From the NCBI RefSeq assembly GCF_034932365.1, contig NZ_JAYGHR010000004.1, positions 1 through 64,000 on the forward strand: a stretch of DNA of 64,000 nt, given 5' to 3'. The stretch is from Capilliphycus robustus (GTDB taxonomy: Bacteria; Cyanobacteriota; Cyanobacteriia; Cyanobacteriales; Microcoleaceae). Below the pieces are notes generated by a model that was not told the origin of the DNA, did not search any database, and saw only the letters and a program-made list of their open reading frames with translations. Of this stretch, positions 43,393 to 51,830 are shown one piece after another. Each line of letters starts with the position of its first letter. Position 1 is the stretch's first letter. Position numbers and translations under genes: made by a program.

Positions 43393-46300
43393 TAGCGTAG
43401 GTCAGCAGATCGATCGGTTTTAGGTTCAGTTAAAGCCAGTAATTGCTCGTATTGATAGCGCTCCACTAAATAGAGTAGAGCATCAGCAAGCGATGGATAT
43501 TGGGAATGGATTTGCTTGATCAGACTTTGCATGAGCTGGCTTCGTCCTTCAATGATAGCTTGGTGAAATTGGGCTAACCACTCTACAGGTAATTGTGCCA
43601 GATCCTCGGATGTCAGTGTTAAAGAACAGACACCTCGATCCACGCAAGCAAGGGTTGACTCCTGACAGATATAATGTACACCTAAGTGTTGAGCAATGCG
43701 ATCAAAAATATCTCGTTCTAAAAAGGGTTTGCGAAGAAAATCATCACAACCCACTGAGAGAGCGATTGATTTTTCGGTATCGAGAATTCCGGCCGTAATA
43801 GCGATAATTTTGGTGTTTTCAATGTTTTCAGAGAGTCTACTATCTTGGGCTGGATCATTGGCTCTTCTGACTGCTTCTAAATAACGAATTTGACGAGTGG
43901 CTTCATAACCATCAAGAACGGGCATTCTTAAGTCCATAAAAATCAGGTGAGGCTGCCAACTTGACCAGAGTTTAACGGCTTCTTGACCGTTATTTGCGCC
44001 TCGCACTTCAAAACCGACAGGAGTTAGCAATTCCATCAACAATTGGCGGTTATCAAAGCGATCATCAACGATTAAAATTCGATAGGAAGGTTGGTTGGGT
44101 TCGAGGGCGATGACTCGGATATTAGCCGGAGAAGGGTCAATCATTTCTATTTCTGAGATATCAACAGGAATGATAAACCTCAAAGTTGTTCCTTGTCCGA
44201 CATGGCTATTGACTGTAATTTCTCCCCCCATTAAGTGAACAAATTGTTGAGAGATTTTTAACCCTAAGCCTGTTCCTTCTTGAGCTTGTTGACCCGATGA
44301 AGTTTGCACAAAGGCTTGAAACAGGTTGTTGCATTCTTGGGGAGCAATACCCACTCCGGTATCTTCTACCTCAAAACAAAACCTGCTCATATTTCCCCCA
44401 TCAGGTTGAACCCTCAACATGACTTGACCCGTTTGAGTAAACTTAATGGCGTTATTCAAAAGATTAATTAAAACTTGGCGTAACTTGGTCTCATCAGTAC
44501 AAATAAATTGAGGAATATTGGGGTGACAATCAAACTGTAACTCGAGATTTTTATCGCTTGCTTTTTGGGCAAACATTCTCTGCAAACTGTCGAGCAGATC
44601 AAAGAGATCGAAGGTTCGCTTTTGCAGTTTCATGCGTCCGGCTTCAATTTTAGATAAATCTAACACTTGGTTAATCAGAGTCAGCAAATGTTGACCACTA
44701 CTGCGAATCACTTCTAAGTTTTCCTGTTCCTCAGCAGACAGGCGTGAACTGCGACTCAGGAGTTGTGAAAAGCCCAAAATAGCATTCAGGGGAGTCCGTA
44801 ATTCATGGCTCATATTGGCAAGAAAAGTGGTTTTGGCGCTTGTGGCGGCTTCTGCTGCTTCTTTGGCTTGTCTGAGGGTGATTTCAAACTGTTGGCGTTC
44901 GAGTTCGACTTCGGTTCGAGTCGCAAATATTTTCATAATCATCTCGTGATCAAGGCTGATTTGAAGCGGTGAGCGACCCATGATATAAATTAAACCAATT
45001 GCCTCTCCCTGAGAATTACTTAAGGGAATTCCCCAATAACTTTCTACGCCTAACTCGGCTAAGAGTATAATCTCTGGGAAATCCTGCTGTACGTTAGCCG
45101 GATGGTAACACCAAGCTTTATGAATGACGAGTTCGCAGGGGGTTCCGGCGACATAATATTCTTGATTTTCTCTAAGACTCTCCCCGCCCCAAAAAGCCAG
45201 CATTCGCAGTTTTTGTTTGGTTTCGTCTGTCGCTTCTGCAATCACAGCATATTCAACTTGCAGCACTTTTGCTAAATAACGAACACAAGTCCGAAAGAAT
45301 TCTTCACCCGTTTTACAGGCGATTTCTTCCGAAAATAACCGTAGGGCTTCTTCTCGTTGTTTGTAGTCGCTAATGTCTTGTAAGGTGCCATAGAAACGGA
45401 TGATTTTTCCTTGATCATTTCGCTTCACTTGAGTCCGAGAAATCAGATGATGAATGATGCCGTTTTGATCGACTGTTCTAAACTCGATTTCAGCAGTTTC
45501 TCCTTGTTGAATGGCTTTCAGGGTGGCTTGTCGAACTCGTTGTCGATCTTCGGGATGAATTTTTTGTTGAATTTGCTCTACATTATCAATCGAATCATTC
45601 GGATGGAGTCCTGTAAGTTGGTACATTTGCTCTGACCACCAATATTTATTATCAATTAAATCCCATGACCACCCACCGACTTTAGCGATGCGTTGCGTTT
45701 CTTTGAGGAGAGTTTCACTGCGACGTAGTTCTTCTTCGCTTTTTTTGAGGGCTTCTTCGGCGCATCGACGCTCGCTAATATCTTCTTGTACACCGATAAA
45801 GTGGGTTAAATTTCCCTGTTTATCGTATACCGGAGAAATCGCTAGTTTATTCCAAAATAAGGTACCATCTTTGCGGTAGTTGCGTAAAATGACGTTAGCA
45901 TCTCGACCTTCAGCGATCGCAGAGCGCAGTTCGGTTAACCCGGGTTGATCGGGTTCTTCTCCTTGTAAAAAACGGCAATTTTCCCCGATAATTTCATCAA
46001 CGCGATAACCTGTTATCCGTTCAAAACCAGAGTTAACGTAGATTAAAGGATGATCTTCTAGTTGAGCATCACTAATCACAATACCGTTGGAAGAAGCGGC
46101 TACCGCTCGTTGCAGGAGTCGTAAATGGGCTTCGGTGGTGGCGCGAATTTCTATTTCTTGTTTAAGTCTTTGATTTTGAGCTTTGAGTTGTTCTTTTAAC
46201 TTTTGGTTCGTCAGATGGATTTCGACTCGCGCTAGCACTTCTTCGATTTCCAAGGGCTTGCTAATAAAGTCTACGGCTCCGCTTGCAAAGGCTTTAACTT

Positions 46301-47111
46301 TATCAATCGTTCCTTCTAATGCACTAATAAATAGAATGGGAATGTTACAAGTTTTTGGATTAGCTTTTAAGTTTTTGCAGACGGTGTATCCATCTAAACC
46401 GGGCATCAACGCATCAAGTATGATTAAGTCCGGTTGACTCATATTGGCTGAGAGGATGGCCTGTTGTCCGCTTTGAGTGGCTCTGACTTTATATCCATTT
46501 TTTTCGAGGATTTTAAATAATAGCTTTAGATGGCTTGCATCATCATCAACAATTAGAATATTGCCGGGTCTTGGCTTTTTTTCTTGTTGGATCGTTTGCT
46601 GTAAGTTCTGATAATTTCTCAGGGAAAGTGTCGCTGTGGTGATTAATTTTTCTTGGGTGAGTTCTAACTTGGTTTTATAATCGTTAATATCATAGTTCAG
46701 GATGATTTCCGCTTCTGGAGATTGTCCCGGATGACCTGTGCGTAGGATAATCCGAGTGAGTTTATTGTTGAGGGTTTCTCGAACATATCTAACCAAATCT
46801 AAACCCGCTTCATCGGTTTCCATCACCACATCAACAAATAAAATTGCGGTGTCAGGATGTTGAAGGATTAATTGTTGGGCTTCAACCCCAGAATAAGCGG
46901 AAAGTATTGTCAGTGATTTCCCTTCAAATCTAAATCGTTCTAAGGCTAATTGAGTGACTTCATGGATGGATTTATCGTCATCTACAATGATGACTTTCCA
47001 GGTGTTACTTTCCTCGGCGTAAGATGAATCTATTTCTTCTTCATCTTCGATAAAAATCATTAGTTCTTCTTCGGATGTTGACTGTTGTTCGGGATGAATT
47101 TTATTTTGCAT
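43392..47111 (-). CDS. LOV-domain hybrid histidine kinase with three receivers
   Basis: This 1239-residue protein has REC1 (Asp94), REC2 (Asp233 in ILDALMPGLDG) and a LOV-type PAS (about 330-447) with the photoactive-Cys motif GENCRFLQ (Cys379). The flavin-contacting residues Asn411, Asn421 and Gln442 are also present. A second PAS (about 470-582) and a GAF (about 590-740) follow. The HisKA domain has His769 in NMSHELRTP, and the HATPase has LLNNAIKF, EDTGVGIAP and GTGLGL. REC3 has Asp1060 in IFMDLRMP, and a helical tail follows. The LOV motif is complete, so blue-light adduct formation with FMN is expected. It is the middle gene of a three-gene operon ending in adenylate cyclase. Confidence 0.94.
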   Translation of the reverse strand: MQNKIHPEQQSTSEEELMIFIEDEEEIDSSYAEESNTWKVIIVDDDKSIHEVTQLALERFRFEGKSLTILSAYSGVEAQQLILQHPDTAILFVDVVMETDEAGLDLVRYVRETLNNKLTRIILRTGHPGQSPEAEIILNYDINDYKTKLELTQEKLITTATLSLRNYQNLQQTIQQEKKPRPGNILIVDDDASHLKLLFKILEKNGYKVRATQSGQQAILSANMSQPDLIILDALMPGLDGYTVCKNLKANPKTCNIPILFISALEGTIDKVKAFASGAVDFISKPLEIEEVLARVEIHLTNQKLKEQLKAQNQRLKQEIEIRATTEAHLRLLQRAVAASSNGIVISDAQLEDHPLIYVNSGFERITGYRVDEIIGENCRFLQGEEPDQPGLTELRSAIAEGRDANVILRNYRKDGTLFWNKLAISPVYDKQGNLTHFIGVQEDISERRCAEEALKKSEEELRRSETLLKETQRIAKVGGWSWDLIDNKYWWSEQMYQLTGLHPNDSIDNVEQIQQKIHPEDRQRVRQATLKAIQQGETAEIEFRTVDQNGIIHHLISRTQVKRNDQGKIIRFYGTLQDISDYKQREEALRLFSEEIACKTGEEFFRTCVRYLAKVLQVEYAVIAEATDETKQKLRMLAFWGGESLRENQEYYVAGTPCELVIHKAWCYHPANVQQDFPEIILLAELGVESYWGIPLSNSQGEAIGLIYIMGRSPLQISLDHEMIMKIFATRTEVELERQQFEITLRQAKEAAEAATSAKTTFLANMSHELRTPLNAILGFSQLLSRSSRLSAEEQENLEVIRSSGQHLLTLINQVLDLSKIEAGRMKLQKRTFDLFDLLDSLQRMFAQKASDKNLELQFDCHPNIPQFICTDETKLRQVLINLLNNAIKFTQTGQVMLRVQPDGGNMSRFCFEVEDTGVGIAPQECNNLFQAFVQTSSGQQAQEGTGLGLKISQQFVHLMGGEITVNSHVGQGTTLRFIIPVDISEIEMIDPSPANIRVIALEPNQPSYRILIVDDRFDNRQLLMELLTPVGFEVRGANNGQEAVKLWSSWQPHLIFMDLRMPVLDGYEATRQIRYLEAVRRANDPAQDSRLSENIENTKIIAITAGILDTEKSIALSVGCDDFLRKPFLERDIFDRIAQHLGVHYICQESTLACVDRGVCSLTLTSEDLAQLPVEWLAQFHQAIIEGRSQLMQSLIKQIHSQYPSLADALLYLVERYQYEQLLALTEPKTDRSADLR

Positions 47112-47122
47112 ACTCGGGGGCG

Positions 47123-48328
47123 TTATTCCTGGGGTTTGATCGGTAAATTGAAAATAAATTTTGTACCTGCGCCAACTTGACTTTCACAGGAAATTTTTCC
47201 TTTAAGTTTTTGAGTGACTAAATTGTAGATGATATGTAATCCTAGACCTGTTCCCCCATAACTTCGAGCGGTTGTAAAAAAAGGTTCAAAGATTTTGCCG
47301 ATATATTCTTCTGGAATACCACACCCATCATCTGCATAACTAATAATTAGTCTATCATCTTGACGAGCGATGTCAAAGTCTAACTGCCCAATTTCCCCAG
47401 GTTGATAGCCATGTAGAATGGAATTCATTACTAAATTGGTGACAATTTGGGCGATCGCTCCCGGATAGCTATTAATTTTTAGATCTTCCTCTCCCTGAAC
47501 CCGCAAACGATGTCCTGTTTTTTCCAGGTGAGGACTGAGGCTAAGTAGAACATTTTCAATATAACTTTTTAAGTAAAATTCTTGCTGTTCAAAATAGCTT
47601 TGATCAACCGAAACACATTGAAAACTTTGAATTAAATTTCCCGCTCGTTGTAAATTTTCTAACAGCAGCGTACTCATCCGCTTGACTCGCTCAATATGAC
47701 GATCTAAAATTATTTTTTTAACTCTATTTTCTTGGAGATTGGATTCCAACTCTTTGGCTTCATTCATTAAGGTAGAAGCTAGGGTAATTCCAATCCCGAC
47801 TGGGGTACTAATTTCGTGAGATAAACCTGCAACTAATCTCCCCAAGGCAGCCATTTTTTCGGATTCGATTAGCTGAGTTTGAGTCGCTTGTAGATGCTGT
47901 AAAGCTTGAGTCAAATCTATATTTTTCTGTTGCACTTCTCGCTGAAGTTCATAAACACTCAAATGAGTTTTCACTCTCACTAAAAGTTCTTGAATATGAA
48001 TCGGTTTTGTTAGATAGTCTACGGCTCCCATTGACAAGCCTTTCACTTGCTCATTAACTTCATTTAAAGCACTAATAAAAATAATCGGAATCTCTTGAGT
48101 TCGCTGCTCACTCTTGAGATAATTTAAAACTTCGTAACCGTTCATATCGGGCATCATAACATCGAGTAAAATCAGATCGGGGGGTTGTTTAAATGCTGCG
48201 TCTAAAGCAGATTGACCATTGCTTGCAGACTGAACATTGTAACCTTCTCTAGACAGAATCTCGGTTAACACTAATAAGTTGTCTTCGGTATCGTCAACAA
48301 TTAAAATTGAGGCTTTTATCGAGTTCAT
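47123..48328 (-). CDS. Response regulator receiver-histidine kinase
   Basis: This 401-residue protein has a receiver (Asp56 in LLDVMMPDMNG), a coiled coil (about 125-160), H-box GLSHEISTP (His171) and an ATPase with G1 YADDGCGIPE and G2 GGTGLGL. It is the first gene of the operon, with 11 bp to the LOV kinase. It lacks a sensor domain and so presumably receives phosphate or protein input from a partner. In cyanobacteria such REC-HK proteins often sit next to hybrid kinases. Confidence 0.92.
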   Translation of the reverse strand: MNSIKASILIVDDTEDNLLVLTEILSREGYNVQSASNGQSALDAAFKQPPDLILLDVMMPDMNGYEVLNYLKSEQRTQEIPIIFISALNEVNEQVKGLSMGAVDYLTKPIHIQELLVRVKTHLSVYELQREVQQKNIDLTQALQHLQATQTQLIESEKMAALGRLVAGLSHEISTPVGIGITLASTLMNEAKELESNLQENRVKKIILDRHIERVKRMSTLLLENLQRAGNLIQSFQCVSVDQSYFEQQEFYLKSYIENVLLSLSPHLEKTGHRLRVQGEEDLKINSYPGAIAQIVTNLVMNSILHGYQPGEIGQLDFDIARQDDRLIISYADDGCGIPEEYIGKIFEPFFTTARSYGGTGLGLHIIYNLVTQKLKGKISCESQVGAGTKFIFNLPIKPQE

Positions 48329-48709
48329 TCCATCCTAAATTTATGACTTTTTTGAGGTTTTAAATTGATATTATAATTGATATAAAATACACCCTGAGTT
48401 CAGATTTTTTAGAGAATTGTATCGCTTTTTGATGCTACAGAGTCGTTTTCACTCTGATCAGGTATACTCAATCATTCTCTATAGATTTAGACGATCTGTA
48501 CCTCATATAGCAGAGAAAGAGTTGATTAGGACACTGTTTTTCTGTCAAATCCTTTTATGATAAAGGTTTCAATTCTGTCTCCAGTCTCGGTGTCTCCTGA
48601 GTTCTGCTATACAATCGCTAGATCTGCAATAATGGTAACGTGAATTCGCAAAAAAAGGTACATTGCAGTACCGGATAGTCAAATTAGAGGTGTAAGAACA
48701 AATCAGTCT
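48329..48709. other. Intergenic region upstream of the LOV/cyclase operon (381 bp)
   Basis: It contains an imperfect long palindrome (48506-48611) and the promoter region of the signalling operon. No gene is seen. Confidence 0.45.
48506..48611. repeat. Imperfect 106-bp palindromic element
   Basis: TATAGCAGA (48506-48514) and TCTGCTATA (48603-48611) are perfect inverted termini. Next to them, AGGACAC and GTGTCTCCT are partly complementary. It resembles a small palindromic repeat or MITE, but no second copy is visible in the window. Confidence 0.4.
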
Positions 48710-51454
48710 TTACAGTTGAATTTCAGCCCGAAACATCGGTTCACCCATCACCCGATGCAGGGTAAACCCCAGCCGTTCACAAATTTTTTGCATGGGGAAA
48801 TTATCAGCTAAAATTTCAGCAGTAATGTGATCAATTTTTTCCTGACGCCCGATCAATAATAGTTGTCTTAATAACTCACTTCCTAAGCCTTGATGTTGAA
48901 AGCGATCGCAAATCAGTAGGGAAAATTCTGCTTCATTAACACCATGTACTTGACTCAACCGCCCGACTCCTACAATTTGATCTTCTGCGGTTTTCGGGTC
49001 AGTATAAATCGCCACTAATGCCATTTCACAATTATAGTCGATAAAGCACAATCGAGACAGGCGATCGTGAGCAATACGGCGACTCAATTTTAACAGATGT
49101 GCATACCGCAAATAAACACTTTCTTCGGATAAACTTTCATGGAATTTTACCGCCATTGGTTCATCTTCGGGACGTATTGGACGGATAATAATATCAAGAC
49201 CTGTTTTAGATATCCAGTGGGTAATATATTGATGAGGATAGGGACGAATGGCTGGTTTAGGAAGCTGTTCTTCGGGGGTTTTGGGGTGATGTAAAACTAC
49301 TCGCGCATCTAAAGCGATGAACCCTTTTTCTGAGGCGAATAACGGGTTAATTTCAATTTCTTTGATTCTTGGATGTTCAACGACTAAATGAGAAAACTGG
49401 ACTAATATTTTCTCTAACGCCTCGATATCAACTGCCGTCCGTCCTCTCACCCCCAACAAGGCTTTATAGATTTTGGTTTGTTCCATCATCCGACGGGCGA
49501 GGGTGGTATTAAGCGGCGGCAAAGCGAGGCTTCTATCTTTAAACACTTCCACCAATTGACCCCCGGTTCCAAATAGTAACACAGGCCCAAATTGCGGATC
49601 TAAACTACTGCCTAAAATCAGTTCATAGCCGTCTAATTTAACCATCGGTTGAACGGTTACGCCTAGAAAATGTTCAGCCCCAAACGCTTTACAACTGTTC
49701 GTTTTAATGGTATGATAAGCCGTATTAACAGCCTCACGATTTTGTAGGTTGAGTTGAACGCCTCCCCCATCGGTTTTATGGGTAATCGTTTGAGAATGCA
49801 GCTTCAAAACCACTGGATAACCAATCGTTTCTGCTGCTTGTATTGCTGCTTCAACGGTGGTCGCAATATGAGTTTCAACGACAGGAATATTGTAAGTCGC
49901 TAAGAGTTGCTTGGACTCAAATTCTGTTAACAACGTCCGCCCTTGTTGACGAACAGATTCTATAATATATTGAGCGCGATCGCAAACTAAACTTTCATCG
50001 GTGACAAGGGTAGCAGGTAAACTGGGTGTCTCATATAAACCCTGCAAATTATAATGATACTGCCCCATATAATTGAACATTCTCACGGCAATATCGGGAT
50101 AGGGAAATGTCGCAATACCCGCTTGGTTGAGAATTTCCGCCCCAGCCTTCACTTCTGCCCCACCCATCCAACTCGCCAATATTGGTTTTTTAGGCTGATG
50201 TTGAGACACAAAGGCTTTCAGTTTTTCTGCGGTTTGTGTGGGGTTTGTTGTCGCTTGCGGGGTGAGGATCACCAGCAACCCATCACTATTGGGGTCTTTA
50301 GCGGCAATTTCTAGGGCTTTGGCGTAGCGTTCGGGGTCAGCATCGCCTAAAATATCGATGGGGTTGCTCTGACTCCACTGAGGGGGTAAAATTTGATTGA
50401 GGGTTTCGAGGGTTTCCCCAGAAAGTTGGGCAAGGGTGCCGCCTTCTAAAATTAGGGTATCGGTGGTTAACACTCCCGGCCCGCCTGCGTTGGTGAGAAT
50501 GGTCAGCCGTGAACCCTTGGGGCGAGGTTGTTTGGCGAGAACTTCCGCCATTGAGAATAAATGAGTCAGGTTATAAACCCGCAACACCCCACAGCGACGA
50601 AATGCCGCATCGAGAACCTCATCACTTCCCGTTAACGCCCCCGTATGGGAAGCCGCAGCTTGGGCAGCTTGGGCAGTGCGTCCGGCTTTGATCACGATAA
50701 TGGGTTTGGTGAGGGCGACTTCACGGGCCGCTGAGAGGAAGGATCGGGCGTCGCCAATAGACTCCATGTAGATGACGATGCTTTGGGTGTGGGGATCATC
50801 GCCCAGATAATAAATTAAATCTCCCCAACCTACATCCAGCATCGAACCGATGGAGATAAACGCACTAAACCCGACGTTTTCTTGAAAACTCCAATCTAAA
50901 ATTGAGCTACACAAAGCCCCGCTTTGACTAATAAAACCCACGTTTCCAGGTTTGGCGATCGCACTCGCAAAGGTGGCGTTGAGTCCAGTCCGGGGGTTGA
51001 TCACGCCTAAGCAGTTGGGGCCAATAATGCGGAGGTTTCCCCGACGGGCGATGTCTAGAATCTGCTGTTCAAGGGCGATCCCAGAAGGGCCGATTTCTCG
51101 AAAGCCCGGTGAGAGAATAATAGCACCTTTTACCCCGCTATGGACACAATCTTGAATCAGGTTCGGCACGGTGTCAGCAGGTGTAGCGATAACAGCCAGA
51201 TCAACAGGGTCAGGAACTTCTGCAAGACTCCCATAGGCTTTGATCCCCAGAATGCTGGGCTGTTTGGGGTTCACAGGGAAGACGGTACCGCCAAAGGGAC
51301 TGCTGATCAGGTTCCAAAGCAGGGTTCGTCCAACGCTGTGGGGGGTTTCGGTCGCACCAATAACAGCAACGCTACGGGGGGCAAAAATAGCGTTAAGGGG
51401 TTGGTGTTCCGAGCGGAAAATGTCGGGGGTGGGGCTTGTTGCTGACATGGACAA
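48710..51454 (-). CDS. ADP-forming acyl-CoA synthetase fused to GNAT acetyltransferase
   Basis: This 914-residue protein has a CoA-binding Rossmann domain (about 20-150) and a succinyl-CoA-ligase-like domain. His270 lies in SHTGALTG, at the position of the phospho-His of ADP-forming acetyl-CoA synthetases. An ATP-grasp domain (about 500-720; DGYELILGSSLDPQFGPVLL, EINPLFAS) and a C-terminal GNAT domain (about 755-914) follow. The layout is shared with the lysine acetyltransferase Pat/YfiQ, but the retained His favours catalysis of acetyl-CoA + ADP + Pi to acetate + ATP + CoA. It is divergent from pflB, so it would convert PFL-derived acetyl-CoA to acetate with ATP gain. Either role or both are possible. 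Confidence 0.85.
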   Translation of the reverse strand: MSMSATSPTPDIFRSEHQPLNAIFAPRSVAVIGATETPHSVGRTLLWNLISSPFGGTVFPVNPKQPSILGIKAYGSLAEVPDPVDLAVIATPADTVPNLIQDCVHSGVKGAIILSPGFREIGPSGIALEQQILDIARRGNLRIIGPNCLGVINPRTGLNATFASAIAKPGNVGFISQSGALCSSILDWSFQENVGFSAFISIGSMLDVGWGDLIYYLGDDPHTQSIVIYMESIGDARSFLSAAREVALTKPIIVIKAGRTAQAAQAAASHTGALTGSDEVLDAAFRRCGVLRVYNLTHLFSMAEVLAKQPRPKGSRLTILTNAGGPGVLTTDTLILEGGTLAQLSGETLETLNQILPPQWSQSNPIDILGDADPERYAKALEIAAKDPNSDGLLVILTPQATTNPTQTAEKLKAFVSQHQPKKPILASWMGGAEVKAGAEILNQAGIATFPYPDIAVRMFNYMGQYHYNLQGLYETPSLPATLVTDESLVCDRAQYIIESVRQQGRTLLTEFESKQLLATYNIPVVETHIATTVEAAIQAAETIGYPVVLKLHSQTITHKTDGGGVQLNLQNREAVNTAYHTIKTNSCKAFGAEHFLGVTVQPMVKLDGYELILGSSLDPQFGPVLLFGTGGQLVEVFKDRSLALPPLNTTLARRMMEQTKIYKALLGVRGRTAVDIEALEKILVQFSHLVVEHPRIKEIEINPLFASEKGFIALDARVVLHHPKTPEEQLPKPAIRPYPHQYITHWISKTGLDIIIRPIRPEDEPMAVKFHESLSEESVYLRYAHLLKLSRRIAHDRLSRLCFIDYNCEMALVAIYTDPKTAEDQIVGVGRLSQVHGVNEAEFSLLICDRFQHQGLGSELLRQLLLIGRQEKIDHITAEILADNFPMQKICERLGFTLHRVMGEPMFRAEIQL

Positions 51455-51830
51455 CTGCTTCCCTTTAATTCACTAATTTAAAATAGAGTTGGGGTGAAGT
51501 TTGTATACTTGATTACTGTTTTTAATTCGAGTTGAAGTTGTTGCCAAAAATCTAAGTCCAATCCCAGTTGAGATTGCTACTAAAATTGAGATTAACTTTA
51601 TTATTACACTTTTAATGAGATTTGTCATCTCTCCCTCGGTAGAAAAAGGTAATCTTTAGGTTAAGAATTGGGGGAAGGCTAGCAATCTCTAGTATTGATG
51701 AAATTTTAAAGTTTTTTTGATCGTAAAGAAATGTAAAAATCGCAGGAGTCTATTCAAAATTCTCGTTAAGATAAAAGTATCAAGCGTGAGAGCTGCAATG
51801 AACCCGCTTGCATTTTGGAGGCTTATTTTT
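51455..51830. promoter_or_regulatory. Divergent promoter region of acyl-CoA synthetase and pflB (376 bp)
   Basis: This AT-rich segment separates the two divergent fermentation genes. Near its right end are two TTGAT sequences (51696 and 51717). They do not form a clean Fnr/NtcA-type palindrome. The pflB ribosome-binding site TTGGAGG lies 8-14 bp before ATG 51831. I cannot assign a regulator. Confidence 0.4.

Noticed and set aside
51690..51725. Fnr- or NtcA-like operator before pflB
   Set aside because: Two TTGAT words are present, but their spacing and orientation do not make the TTGAT-N4-ATCAA or GTA-N8-TAC palindrome.
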